Below, piece after piece: positions 15,011-23,477 of a stretch of DNA of 64,000 nucleotides; within the stretch, counting starts at the first letter, position 1, and every line of letters starts with the position of its first letter. The stretch comes from Streptomyces pyxinae (GTDB lineage Bacteria > Actinomycetota > Actinomycetes > Streptomycetales > Streptomycetaceae): contig NZ_JANUGQ010000013.1 of NCBI RefSeq assembly GCF_024756275.1, positions 1 through 64,000 on the forward strand. The letters are read 5' to 3'. The notes under the pieces were generated by a model that worked only from the letters and a program-made list of their open reading frames with translations, searched no databases and had not been told where the DNA came from. The translations under genes and the position numbers were made by a program.

Positions 15011-17632
15011 CTACTTGCGCATGACCTCCGGCTCATGGCGGCGCAGCAGCCGGGCCACGGCGAAGCCGCAGAGGACGCCGAGGAACAGCAGCACACCGAC
15101 ATTCAGCCCCCACTGGCCGGCCGTGTGCTTCCACAGCGGGTCCAGGTCGGTGGGGTTCTTCGGGTCCCACGGCGGCATCAGATGGGCCAGGTCGAGGGTG
15201 GCGCCCGCGCCCGCGATCGCCCAGCGCGAGGGCATCAGCCAGGCGAACTGCTCCAGGCCGGGAGAGCCGTACACCTGGAAGAGGATGCCGGTGAAGACCA
15301 CCTGCACGATGGCGAACATGACCAGCAGCGGCATGGTCTTCTCGGCGGTCTTCACCAGCGCGGAGATCACCAGGCCGAACATCATCGAGGTGAAGCCCAG
15401 GGCGATGATCACCAGGCACAGCTCGACGGCCGGGGGCATCAGCAGGCCCTCCTCGGGCAGCTCCCGGGTGGCGAAGCCGATGGCGCAGATGATGACGCCC
15501 TGGACGGCCGTGATCACCCCGAGGACGATCACCTTGGACATCAGATAGGCCGAGCGGGAGAGACCGGTGGCCCGCTCCCGTTCGTAGATGACCCGTTCCT
15601 TGATCAGTTCACGGACCGAGTTGGCCGCGCCGGAGAAGCACATGCCGACCGCGAGGATCAGCATGATCGTTCCGGCGTCGCCGTTGAACCGGGACGGCGG
15701 GGTGGGTTTGCCCAGGCCGAAGTCGGCCGGGATCACGACCGAGACCGCGCCCAGCACGGCCGGCAGGATCACCATCAGTCCCATGAAGCCCTTGTCGGAG
15801 GCGATCACCGCCACATAGCGGCGGATCAGCGTCCAGAGCTGGGCGCCCCAGCCCTGCGGCTTGGGTGGCCGGATCGCCTGGGCGGGCGGCATCCGCACCG
15901 GCTGCGGGGCGACGGCGTCGAGATCGGCGGCGTACAGCTGGTAGTGCTGGGAGCCCTTCCAGCGGCCGGCCCAGTCGTAGTCCCGGTAGTTCTCGAAGGC
16001 GGAGAACACATCGGCCCAGCTGTCGTAGCCGAAGAAGTTCAGCGCCTCGTCCGGCGGGCCGAAGTACGCCACCGAGCCGCCCGGCGCCATGACGAGCAGC
16101 TTGTCGCAGAGCGCCAGCTCGGCCACCGAGTGGGTGACGACCAGTACCGTGCGGCCGTCGTCGGCGAGGCCGCGCAGCAGCTGCATCACATCGCGGTCCA
16201 TGCCCGGGTCGAGACCCGAGGTCGGCTCGTCCAGGAAGATCAGCGACGGCTTGGTCAGCAGCTCCAGGGCGACCGAGACGCGCTTGCGCTGGCCGCCGGA
16301 GAGCGAGGTGACCTTCTTCTCCTTGTGGATGTCGAGCTTCAGCTCGCGCAGCACCTCGTCGATCCGGGCCTCGCGCTCCCGCGCGGTGGTGTCCGCCGGG
16401 AAGCGGAGCTTGGCCGCGTGCCTGAGCGCGGTGCGGACGGTCAGCTCCTTGTGCAGGATGTCGTCCTGCGGGACCAGACCGATGCGCTGGCGCAGCTCCG
16501 CGAACTGCTTGTAGAGGTCCCGGTTGTCGTACAGGACGTCGCCCTGATTGGCCGGGCGGTAGCCGGTCAGCGCCTTGAGCAGCGTGGACTTGCCGGAGCC
16601 GGACGGGCCGATGACCGCGATGAGGGACTTCTCCGGTACGCCGAAGGAGACGTCCTTCAGGATCTGCTTGCCGCCGTCCACGGTGACCGTGAGGTGGCGC
16701 GCGGAGAAGGAGACCTCGCCGGTGTCGACGAACTCCTCCAGCCGGTCGCCGACCAGCCGGAAGGTGGAGTGACCCACGCCGACGATGTCGTCCGGGCCGA
16801 TCAGGGCGGAGCCGGACTTGGCGAGCGGCTGGCCGTTGACATAGGTGCCGTTGTGCGAGCCGAGGTCGCGGAGCTCGAAGCGGCCGTCCGGGGTCGCGTG
16901 CAGCTCGGCGTGGTGGCGCGAGACCTGGAGGTCCGAGACGACCAGCTCGTTCTCCAGCGCGCGGCCGATGCGCATGACCCGGCCGAGGGCGAGCTGGTGG
17001 AAGGTGGTGGGGCCGCGGTCCCCGTGCGCCCCCGGGACCTGCGGGGCGTACGGGTCCCCCTGCTGCGGGGCCGCCTGGTACGGGGCCCCTTGCTGCGGGG
17101 CCTGCTGCTGGGCTCCCTGGTACGGGGCCCCCTGCTGCGGCGGGTGCGGCTGGTGGTGCGCGGCCTGCCGCGGGGCGCCGGGGTACTCGGCCGGGGCCTG
17201 CTGGGCGGGCGGGGCCTGGTGGTGCACCGGGCCCCGCTGCGGCGCGACGGCCGGGGCGGGGGCCTGGTGCTGCACCGGGCCCGGCTGCGGCGCGACGGCC
17301 GGGGCGGAATGGGCGCCGGCGGCGGCCGGGGCGGCGGTCAGCGTCAGCCGGGGGCCGTCGTTCGGGTTGCCGAGGTGGAGCGCGGTGCCCGGGCCCAGCT
17401 CCAGGCGCTGGATCCGCTGCCCCTGGGCGAAGGTGCCATTGGTGGAGCCATGGTCCTCGATCGCCCAGCCGCGGCCGTCCCAGCCGACCGTGGCGTGCCG
17501 CCACGAGACCCGGGCGTCGTCGAGCACCAGGTCGCCCTGGGGGTCGCGCCCTATCGTGTACGACCTGGACGGATCGAGCGTCCAGGTTCTTCCGTTCAGT
17601 TCCAGTACGAGTTCCGGCACTCCATGCCCCAC
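15011..17632 (-). CDS. Double-FHA ABC transporter, ATPase fused to permease (ABCG type)
   Basis: 873 aa fusion. FHA domain 1 (about 15-95, SRSYTIGRD...STNGTF) and FHA domain 2 (about 205-300, MRIGRALENELV...GSHNGTYVNG) flank a Pro/Gln/Gly linker with repeated QQGAPYQ words. A nucleotide-binding domain follows with Walker A GPSGSGKST (about 341-349), LSGGQRKR (about 442-449) and LIFLDEPTSGLD. A C-terminal ABC2-type membrane domain of about six helices ends the protein. FHA domains bind phosphothreonine, so transport is probably controlled by Ser/Thr kinases. The start is GTG 17632, preceded by GGGGGA. The substrate is unknown. Confidence 0.9.
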   Translation of the reverse strand: MGHGVPELVLELNGRTWTLDPSRSYTIGRDPQGDLVLDDARVSWRHATVGWDGRGWAIEDHGSTNGTFAQGQRIQRLELGPGTALHLGNPNDGPRLTLTAAPAAAGAHSAPAVAPQPGPVQHQAPAPAVAPQRGPVHHQAPPAQQAPAEYPGAPRQAAHHQPHPPQQGAPYQGAQQQAPQQGAPYQAAPQQGDPYAPQVPGAHGDRGPTTFHQLALGRVMRIGRALENELVVSDLQVSRHHAELHATPDGRFELRDLGSHNGTYVNGQPLAKSGSALIGPDDIVGVGHSTFRLVGDRLEEFVDTGEVSFSARHLTVTVDGGKQILKDVSFGVPEKSLIAVIGPSGSGKSTLLKALTGYRPANQGDVLYDNRDLYKQFAELRQRIGLVPQDDILHKELTVRTALRHAAKLRFPADTTAREREARIDEVLRELKLDIHKEKKVTSLSGGQRKRVSVALELLTKPSLIFLDEPTSGLDPGMDRDVMQLLRGLADDGRTVLVVTHSVAELALCDKLLVMAPGGSVAYFGPPDEALNFFGYDSWADVFSAFENYRDYDWAGRWKGSQHYQLYAADLDAVAPQPVRMPPAQAIRPPKPQGWGAQLWTLIRRYVAVIASDKGFMGLMVILPAVLGAVSVVIPADFGLGKPTPPSRFNGDAGTIMLILAVGMCFSGAANSVRELIKERVIYERERATGLSRSAYLMSKVIVLGVITAVQGVIICAIGFATRELPEEGLLMPPAVELCLVIIALGFTSMMFGLVISALVKTAEKTMPLLVMFAIVQVVFTGILFQVYGSPGLEQFAWLMPSRWAIAGAGATLDLAHLMPPWDPKNPTDLDPLWKHTAGQWGLNVGVLLFLGVLCGFAVARLLRRHEPEVMRK

Positions 17633-17936
17633 TACTTGTCCCCCGTGTTCCCCCCGTGCAGGGAGCCAGGGATGGCGAACATCGGGGGAACTATTTCAGG
17701 CCGAAGACCTGATCCGAAAGTCGAGCGGTCCGGGGCTCCGGCACCCCGGGCAGCCCACTCCGGGACAACTCCCCCGTCACCGGACACGGCCCCTGGAGCC
17801 TGTTCCTGGAGCCGGCACCCGGAGCCTGTTCCGCCGGCCCGTGCGCCGGGTGTGCCGGAGGGCGCCCGGGCACCGGCTGTCCGGCGGCCGGGACGCGGGA
17901 CGCCGGGAGTCCCGGGACGGATACGGTGGTCCCACC
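17633..17936. other. Divergent promoter region FHA-ABC / serB
   Basis: This 304-bp gap has no gene. It contains a direct repeat of GGAGCCTGTTCC at 17795-17806 and 17821-17832. A lower-GC stretch at 17660-17720 is the likely promoter area for the FHA-ABC gene. Confidence 0.4.
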
Positions 17937-19154
17937 ATGAGCGCATCGCAGACCGCATCGCGAACCCCCGAGGTTCCCACCCTCCTCGTCAAGATCTTCG
18001 GGAAGGACCGGCCCGGCATCACCGCCGGACTCTTCGACACCCTCGCCGCCTTCTCCGTCGACGTCGTGGACATCGAGCAGGTCGTCACCCGGGGCCGCAT
18101 CGTGCTGTGCGCGCTGGTGACCGAGCCGTCGGCCGGCACGGAGGGCGAGCTGCGGTCCACCGTGCACAGCTGGGCGGAGTCGCTGCGGCTCCAGGCCGAG
18201 ATCATCTCGGGCACCGGCGACAATCTGCCGCGCGGGGTGGGCCGTTCCCATGTCACCGTGCTGGGGCATCCGCTGACCGCCGAGTCCACGGCGGCCATAG
18301 CGGCCGCCATCACCTCGACCGGCGGCAATATCGACCGGGTCTTCCGGCTGGCCAAGTATCCGGTGACGGCCGTCGAGTTCGCCGTGTCGGGCACCGAGAC
18401 CGAGCCGCTGCGCACCGCGCTCGCCACCGCCGCCGCCGGAATCGGGGTGGACGTGGCCGTGGTGTCGGCGGGGCTCCAGCGCCGGGCCCGGCGGCTGATC
18501 GTCATGGACGTGGACTCCACCCTGATCCAGGACGAGGTGATCGAGCTGTTCGCGGCGCACGCCGGCTGCGAGGAGGAGGTCGCCGAGGTGACGGCCCGGG
18601 CCATGCGCGGGGAGCTGGACTTCGAACAGTCGCTGCACGCCCGGGTGGCGCTGCTGGCCGGCCTCGACGAGTCGGTGGTGGAGAAGGTGCGGGCCGAGGT
18701 CCGGCTCACCCCGGGCGCGCGCACCCTGGTCCGTACGCTCAAGCGGCTCGGCTACCAGGTCGGCATCGTCTCCGGCGGATTCACCCAGGTCACCGACGAG
18801 CTGCGGGTGCGGCTGGGGCTGGACTTCGCGGCCGCCAACACGCTGGAGATCGTGGACGGCAAGCTGACCGGGCGGGTCACCGGCGAGATCGTGGACCGGG
18901 CGGGCAAGGCCCGGCTGCTGCGCCGGTTCGCCGCCGAGGCCGAGGTGCCGCTGGCCCAGACGGTCGCCATCGGGGACGGCGCCAACGATCTGGACATGCT
19001 GAACACGGCGGGGCTCGGGGTGGCGTTCAACGCCAAGCCGGTCGTCCGCCGGGCCGCGCACACGGCGGTCAATGTGCCCTTCCTGGACACCGTCCTCTAT
19101 CTGCTGGGCATCACCCGCGAGGAGGTCGAGGCGGCGGACACCTTCGTCGACTGA
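17937..19154 (+). CDS. serB: Phosphoserine phosphatase SerB
   Basis: 405 aa, catalysing the last step of L-serine synthesis. Two N-terminal ACT-like regulatory domains (about 13-170; the first begins LLVKIFGKDRPGITAGLFD) precede the HAD phosphatase domain. Motif I is DVDST (191-195, nucleophile D191) and the metal-binding motif is GDGANDLDM (D347). The length fits the actinobacterial form with tandem ACT domains. The ATG at 17937 has no Shine-Dalgarno; TACGGT about 9 nt upstream may be the -10 of a leaderless transcript. It is monocistronic and convergent with the SixA-like gene. Confidence 0.94.
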   Translation: MSASQTASRTPEVPTLLVKIFGKDRPGITAGLFDTLAAFSVDVVDIEQVVTRGRIVLCALVTEPSAGTEGELRSTVHSWAESLRLQAEIISGTGDNLPRGVGRSHVTVLGHPLTAESTAAIAAAITSTGGNIDRVFRLAKYPVTAVEFAVSGTETEPLRTALATAAAGIGVDVAVVSAGLQRRARRLIVMDVDSTLIQDEVIELFAAHAGCEEEVAEVTARAMRGELDFEQSLHARVALLAGLDESVVEKVRAEVRLTPGARTLVRTLKRLGYQVGIVSGGFTQVTDELRVRLGLDFAAANTLEIVDGKLTGRVTGEIVDRAGKARLLRRFAAEAEVPLAQTVAIGDGANDLDMLNTAGLGVAFNAKPVVRRAAHTAVNVPFLDTVLYLLGITREEVEAADTFVD

Positions 19155-19309
19155 CCGCGAGCCGCGCCGCGCGCCTCCGCCGTACCGCCGCGGGCACGTT
19201 CCGCCGTGCCGTACGGCAGCCGTACGGCCCTGCCCCCGTCTCGTACGGCCCTGTGTCCGGCCGGCGCAGCGCCCCGGAGCAGGGCCCGTGCCTTCGCGTC
19301 CCGCCGGGC

Positions 19310-19828
19310 TCAGGCGTGCGGCGCCCAGTAGCCGGTGAGGGTGCCCACGCCGTGCTCCACGGTCTTCCAGGGGCCGGTGAAGGTGATCACGGCGAACGCG
19401 GTGGTCGGGAAGCCGCCCCGGTTCATCCGGGGCAGGGCGTCCCCCTCGGCACGGCCGGCGAGCGCGTCGGCCAGCGCGTGGACGCCCGGGTTGTGGCCGA
19501 CGAGAAGGAGGTCGTCCACGTCCTCGGGGGTCTCGTTGAGCAGGGCGAGGAGGTCACCCAGGGTGGCCTCGTAGATACGCTCCTCGTAGACGGTGCGGGG
19601 CCGCTTGGGCAGCTCCGGCACCGCCAGCTTCCAGGTTTCCCGAGTCCGCAGCGCGGTGGAGCAGAGGACCAGGTCGAAGTCGATACCGGTCTGGGCGAGC
19701 CCTCGGCCCGCCGCCGGGGCGTCCAGGCGGCCGCGCTCGGCCAGGGGCCTCTCATGGTCGGACACGTCCGGCCAGTCGGCCTTGGCATGCCGGAGTACCA
19801 CGATCCTGCGGGGTGTATCGGCGCTCAT
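19310..19828 (-). CDS. SixA-like histidine phosphatase
   Basis: 172 aa member of the histidine-phosphatase (phosphoglycerate mutase) superfamily. The catalytic RHAKAD motif (13-18), the downstream ERIYEAT segment and VGHNPGVHALAD with the second catalytic His are present. SixA removes phosphate from His-containing phosphotransfer proteins in E. coli; the substrate here is unproven. It stands alone between serB and a small membrane protein gene. The spacer to serB contains repeated CCGTACGGC palindromic words. Confidence 0.88.
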   Translation of the reverse strand: MSADTPRRIVVLRHAKADWPDVSDHERPLAERGRLDAPAAGRGLAQTGIDFDLVLCSTALRTRETWKLAVPELPKRPRTVYEERIYEATLGDLLALLNETPEDVDDLLLVGHNPGVHALADALAGRAEGDALPRMNRGGFPTTAFAVITFTGPWKTVEHGVGTLTGYWAPHA

Positions 19829-19906
19829 GCTCCCCAGCTTCGCACGAAACAGGCCACGGGGCGCAGGGCGTTGGTGCCCGCCCCGGGCAGGCGGACCAGG
19901 GCGGGG

Positions 19907-20101
19907 TCAGTGGGGCAGCGTGTGGTGGACCTGCTCCAGAACCCGCCCCATGGCCGGGTCACCGACCGGCGCGGGCGCCCCGCCGGCCCCGGTGGTGATC
20001 AGCGCCAGCAGCACCGTGAACGCCAGCGCCGGGAGAGCCAGGGCCCACCATGGCAGCCGTATGTCGGCACCGGGCGTCGAACGATGCGTGCGGGCCGGCA
20101 T
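19907..20101 (-). CDS. Small membrane protein, function unknown
   Basis: 64 aa: a basic N-terminus, one hydrophobic segment (about 15-35, WWALALPALAFTVLLALITT), then a short tail rich in Gly/Ala/Pro ending VLEQVHHTLPH. The ATG at 20101 is preferred over an upstream GTG/ATG because GGAGG lies 5 nt in front of it. It is probably a single-pass protein with its tail outside. Similar small genes follow sixA-like genes in Streptomyces as I recall them; no role known. Confidence 0.6.
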   Translation of the reverse strand: MPARTHRSTPGADIRLPWWALALPALAFTVLLALITTGAGGAPAPVGDPAMGRVLEQVHHTLPH

Positions 20102-20218
20102 GGCCGCCTCCGAGGTCCGTGGACGGGGCCCCGGCACTCCGCCGAGGTGGTCTCCACGCTAGGCGCCGGGGCACCCCCGGCCCATCCGGTGAGCCACCCA
20201 GTTCCCCCTGAGGCAGAC

Positions 20219-20228
20219 CCCCTAGGGG
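20219..20228. promoter_or_regulatory. Palindrome CCCCTAGGGG upstream of the small membrane gene
   Basis: A perfect 10-bp palindrome within GACCCCCTAGGGGTAC lies about 118 bp upstream of the small membrane protein start. The outer ACCC...GGGTA arrangement resembles CsoR-type copper operators, but no copper gene is adjacent. It is recorded as a possible operator only. Confidence 0.3.
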
Positions 20229-20371
20229 TACGGGGGCCAACCCCCGGCCCGGACCGACCGGACGCCGGCGATCGGAGCCCCCGAGGCCCCCTGGGGCGCC
20301 CGAGCATACGAGGGCCCCGTACCCTCCGCGGACGCCTGAGCGCACGCCGGAGAGGACCGAGCCCCAGAAAG

Positions 20372-20494
20372 TCAGGGCGCGGCGATGGAGGCGATGATGG
20401 CGATGAGGACGCCGATCGCGAGCATCACGCCGAAGACGGTGAGGAGCTTCTTCTGGCCGTTCTGCGGGTCGGGGTCGAGCACAGGCTGCTGCAT
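20372..20494 (-). CDS. Transporter-associated micro-protein (SGM_5486 type)
   Basis: 40 aa, below usual gene-finding limits. It is a short acidic/Gln N-terminus (MQQPVLDPDPQNGQKK), then one membrane helix (about 17-38) ending in Ala-Pro. It matches the small proteins annotated next to CynX/NimT-like MFS transporters in Streptomyces. It begins 17 bp downstream of the MFS stop on the same strand, so co-transcription is very likely. It could be a stabilising subunit of the transporter. Confidence 0.75.
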   Translation of the reverse strand: MQQPVLDPDPQNGQKKLLTVFGVMLAIGVLIAIIASIAAP

Positions 20495-20511
20495 GGCTCC
20501 AGTTTCGCACC

Positions 20512-21864
20512 TCACCCCTCGTCCTCGATCGTCCGGTCCCGTCCGGCCAGCATCCCGGCGGCCATCTGCGGGAGCAGCAGCCCGGCCATCAGGGCGAGCG
20601 GGGCGCCCCAGCCGCCGCTGTGCTGGTAGAGGGCGCCCACCAGGATGGGGCCCGGGATGGAGATCAGATAGCCGACGCTCTGGGCGAAGGCGGAGAGCCG
20701 CACCACGCCCGCGCCGCTCCGGGAACGCATGCCGATCATGGTGAGGGCGAGCGGGAAGGCGCAGTTGGAGATGCCCAGCAGCAGGGCCCAGAGCCAGGCC
20801 CCACCGGCCGGGGCGAGGTAGAGGCCGGCGTAGCCGGTGAGCCCGCAGGCGGCGAGGACCAGGGCGATCGGCCCCTGGGTGCGCATCCGGGTGGCGACCC
20901 GGGGGATGACGAAGGCGAGCGGCACGCCCATGACCATGGTGAGCGCCAGCAGCACGCCGGCGGTGGAGGCGGAGACACCGGCGTCCCGGAAGATCTGCGG
21001 CATCCAGCCCATGGTGATGTACGCGCCGGTGGCCTGGAGGCCGAAGAAGCAGGCGAGCGCCCAGGCGGTGCGGCTGCGGGTGATCCGGAGGGCCGGGGCC
21101 TCGGCGGTCGCGGGGACCGGTCCGGCCGTCGCGGCGGTGCCGGTGGCCCGGGCGGCGGCCTCGGTGGCGGTGCCCCGGCCGGTCCGGGCCGAGCCGGCCC
21201 GGGCGAGCGGGAGCCAGACCAGCACGGCCAGGACGCCGAGCACCGCCCAGATTCCGAGGCCGGCCCGCCAGCCGCCCAGCGCCTGGGTGAGCGGGACGGT
21301 CGCGGCGGCGGCGAGCGAGGTGCCGAGGGCCAGCGCCATGGAGTAGAGACCGGTCATGGTGCCGACCCGGTCGGGGAAGAAGCGCTTGACGATCACCGGC
21401 ATCAGGACGTTGCTCAGCGCGATGCCCACCAGGGCGAGGGCGCTGGCGGCGAGGAAGGCCACCGTGCCGCCGGCGAAGGGCCGCAGGACCAGTCCGGCGG
21501 TGATGGCCGCCATTCCGGCGCAGACCACGGCACCCGGGCCGAAGCGGCGGGCCAGCCGGGGCGCGGTGATGCCGAAGACGGCGAAGCAGAGCGGCGGTAC
21601 GGAGGTGAGGACGCCCGCCACGCTCCCACTCATGTGCAGTCCGTCCCGCACCTCCTCCAGCAGTGCGCCGAGGCTGGTGATGGCCGGGCGGAGGTTGAGT
21701 GCCGCGAGCACGAGGCCGGCCATGAGCAGCCGGGGGAACCAGACGCCGGTCCTCGGCGCGGGGGCGGCGGTCTTCGGCGCGGGGGCGGCCGTCCGCTCCG
21801 GGGCGGAGGGGGCGGTGGGGGGCGGGGTCTGGATGGGGGCGGAGGCCGCCGACTGGTCGGACAT
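20512..21864 (-). CDS. CynX/NimT-family MFS transporter
   Basis: 450 aa with twelve predicted membrane helices after a Pro/Ala-rich cytoplasmic N-terminus (about 1-45). The order and the G/P-rich helices (LLMAGLVLAALNLRPAITSLG) identify the cyanate/nitroimidazole permease group of MFS. A long central loop (about 220-255) is Ala/Thr-rich. The substrate is unknown. It is divergent from a FadR-type regulator across 264 bp that contain a palindrome next to its start codon, so control by that regulator is likely. The 40-aa membrane protein is downstream. Confidence 0.9.
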   Translation of the reverse strand: MSDQSAASAPIQTPPPTAPSAPERTAAPAPKTAAPAPRTGVWFPRLLMAGLVLAALNLRPAITSLGALLEEVRDGLHMSGSVAGVLTSVPPLCFAVFGITAPRLARRFGPGAVVCAGMAAITAGLVLRPFAGGTVAFLAASALALVGIALSNVLMPVIVKRFFPDRVGTMTGLYSMALALGTSLAAAATVPLTQALGGWRAGLGIWAVLGVLAVLVWLPLARAGSARTGRGTATEAAARATGTAATAGPVPATAEAPALRITRSRTAWALACFFGLQATGAYITMGWMPQIFRDAGVSASTAGVLLALTMVMGVPLAFVIPRVATRMRTQGPIALVLAACGLTGYAGLYLAPAGGAWLWALLLGISNCAFPLALTMIGMRSRSGAGVVRLSAFAQSVGYLISIPGPILVGALYQHSGGWGAPLALMAGLLLPQMAAGMLAGRDRTIEDEG

Positions 21865-21877
21865 GAGACCATCATAG

Positions 21878-21892
21878 AATCATGGGATGATT
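21878..21892. promoter_or_regulatory. Probable FadR/GntR operator
   Basis: AATCAT-GGG-ATGATT is a perfect inverted repeat with 6-bp arms, 14 bp upstream of the MFS start codon. Flanking ATCAT (21871-21875) and TTGAT extend the symmetry imperfectly. It is an unusually AT-rich island in this DNA, and it faces a divergent FCD-domain regulator gene, the classic arrangement for local control. Confidence 0.6.
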
Positions 21893-21912
21893 GATTGTCC
21901 ACCGCCGCCGAT

Positions 21913-22006
21913 CCGGAGAGACGACCCACGGGTCCGGGGAGACGGCCCGCCGCCCCGGAGAGACGTTTCGGGGCCTCGGGGAGACGGTCCGGGGGCCCGG
22001 AGAGAC
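21913..22006. repeat. Five 21-bp direct repeats with core CCGG(A/G)GAGAC
   Basis: The 10-bp core starts at 21913, 21934, 21955, 21976 (first base T) and 21997, exactly 21 bp apart each time. A degenerate sixth copy starts at 22018. The array lies between the operator-like palindrome and the FadR-type gene. A 21-bp spacing equals two helical turns, placing all copies on one face of the DNA. Confidence 0.8.
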
Positions 22007-22128
22007 CGCCCACCGACCCGGAGCGGCGGCCGGCCGGGCGCCCTGTCCGGCCACCGGACCACCGCACCCCCGGCGGACGGCCGGGACGCACGGCACCATG
22101 TCCCCAGCACCCATCGACGAGGAGCATC

Positions 22129-22899
22129 ATGACGCTGAGCTCACCCCGGCGGTCCGGCCTCTGCGACCAGGTCATCGCGGAGCTGCGGAACCAGATCACC
22201 TCCGGCGAGTGGCCGGTCGGCTCCCGGATCCCCACCGAGCCCGAGCTGGTCGAGCAGCTCGGGGTGGCCCGTAACACGGTCCGGGAGGCGGTACGGGCGC
22301 TGGCGCACAACGGACTGCTGGACATCCGGCAGGGCTCGGGCACCTATGTGGTCGCCACCAGCGAGCTGGCCGGGGTGATGCACCGCCGGTTCACCGACGC
22401 CGACCCCCGGCACATCGCCGAGCTGCGCTGCATCCTGGAGTCGTCGGCCGCCCGGCTGGCGGCCCTGCGGCGCACCGACCGGGACGTACGGCAGCTGGAG
22501 GCGCTGCTGGAGCGGCGGGAGGAGGCCTGGTCGGCCGGGGACTCCGAACGGTTCGTCTCGGCGGACGCCACCCTGCACCTGGCGGTGGTGGCGGCCTCGC
22601 ACAACGACGTCCTCACCGAGGTCTACGCCGACCTCGGCCATCTGCTGCGGGACACGCTGCGGGAGGACGTGGGCCAGGAGCTGCGGCCCGAGGGGTACAT
22701 GGACCACGGACGGCTCATCGCGGCCATCCGGGCCGGCGACGGCGAGACGGCGGCGGCCGAGGCGGCGGGCTATCCGTTCGTCTCCTGCCCCGGCCCGGTG
22801 CCGGTGGCGGCCCCGGAACCGGCGCGGGGACCCGGGGCCGGTCCGGCACCGGAGCCGACGCGGGCACCCGGGGTCAGTCCGGCACCGGCTGGTGACTGA
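22129..22899 (+). CDS. FadR-subfamily GntR transcriptional regulator (FCD domain)
   Basis: 256 aa. The winged helix (about 10-75) contains IPTEPELVEQLGVARNTVRE and GLLDIRQGSGTYV. The FCD ligand domain (about 90-220) has metal-type His residues near HLAVVAASHND and MDHGRLI. The final 40 residues are a Pro/Ala/Gly tail with a 14-residue duplication, longer than in relatives. The ATG at 22129 follows GAGGAG. It is divergent from the MFS transporter, probably its repressor. Its 3' end overlaps the convergent small gene by 26 bp. Confidence 0.9.
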   Translation: MTLSSPRRSGLCDQVIAELRNQITSGEWPVGSRIPTEPELVEQLGVARNTVREAVRALAHNGLLDIRQGSGTYVVATSELAGVMHRRFTDADPRHIAELRCILESSAARLAALRRTDRDVRQLEALLERREEAWSAGDSERFVSADATLHLAVVAASHNDVLTEVYADLGHLLRDTLREDVGQELRPEGYMDHGRLIAAIRAGDGETAAAEAAGYPFVSCPGPVPVAAPEPARGPGAGPAPEPTRAPGVSPAPAGD

Positions 22900-23227
22900 T
22901 CCAGGCCGAGCCGACTTCCTTCCAGCACCGCAGGGTCAGCTCCGCGTAGGCGGTCGGGCCGACCTCGGCCGGGACGCTGTCGGAGTCGAGGTCCCACCAC
23001 CGGTCGCATTCGACATGGAGCTGGACCCGGTCGACCCGGGGGAACGGGTTGTGGCAGTACGCGGTGACGCTGGAGCCCTCGACCTCGGTCCGGCAGGAGG
23101 CGATGTACTCCTCCTCGGGGGGCTCGTCCGGGCCGTGCGCCGCCCGCGCGTACACCTCCGCGGAGACGGTGAGCCCGGCCAGGAGGACCGCCGTGGTGAC
23201 CAGGACCGCGGTGCGTCTCGTACGCAC
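22874..23227 (-). CDS. Small secreted or membrane-anchored protein, function unknown
   Basis: 117 aa: a basic start (MRTRRTA), a hydrophobic segment (about 8-26, VLVTTAVLLAGLTVSAEVYA) acting as signal peptide or anchor, and a Trp/Glu/Asp-containing outer domain with four cysteines (C45, C58, C74, C100) able to form two disulfides. The GTG start at 23227 follows GGAGGA by 9 nt. Its last 26 bp overlap the convergent regulator gene. No family recognised. Confidence 0.65.
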   Translation of the reverse strand: MRTRRTAVLVTTAVLLAGLTVSAEVYARAAHGPDEPPEEEYIASCRTEVEGSSVTAYCHNPFPRVDRVQLHVECDRWWDLDSDSVPAEVGPTAYAELTLRCWKEVGSAWISHQPVPD

Positions 23228-23394
23228 GGCGACATCTCCTCCCCGACCGGTGGACACTTCTGTCCGTTCCGTACCAGTTTGCCGTGATCTCTCCGACTTC
23301 ACGACTCGGGAGTGACGAACGATGACAGAGCGGAGCGGCCCGGGGCACCGGGGCGCCCGGGCCCGGCCGTGGCCGCGTCCGCCCGGAAACGGCG

Positions 23395-23431
23395 GAGGCC
23401 GCGTACCGCCGGAAGGGCGGCACACGGCCTC
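23395..23431 (-). terminator. Terminator-like hairpin downstream of fabI
   Basis: GAGGCCG (23395-23401) pairs with CGGCCTC (23425-23431). Inside it CCGCC (23406-23410) pairs with GGCGG (23416-23420) around a GGAAG loop, with a small internal mismatch. It lies 47 bp beyond the fabI stop and probably ends the fabG-fabI transcript. Confidence 0.55.
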
Positions 23432-23477
23432 GTACCCGCACCCGGCCTCACAGGAGGTCACATGAGGGAGGAAAAGC

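Noticed and set aside
20217..20230. Copper-responsive CsoR operator
   Set aside because: The palindrome is similar in outline, but there is no copper gene nearby and the spacing of the ACCC/GGGT halves is not an exact match.
14918..20629. A very long plus-strand open frame (about 1900 codons) running opposite the FHA-ABC gene and through serB
   Set aside because: It is antisense or out of frame to two well-supported genes. Its translation is low-complexity with no family similarity. Stop codons are simply rare at this GC content.
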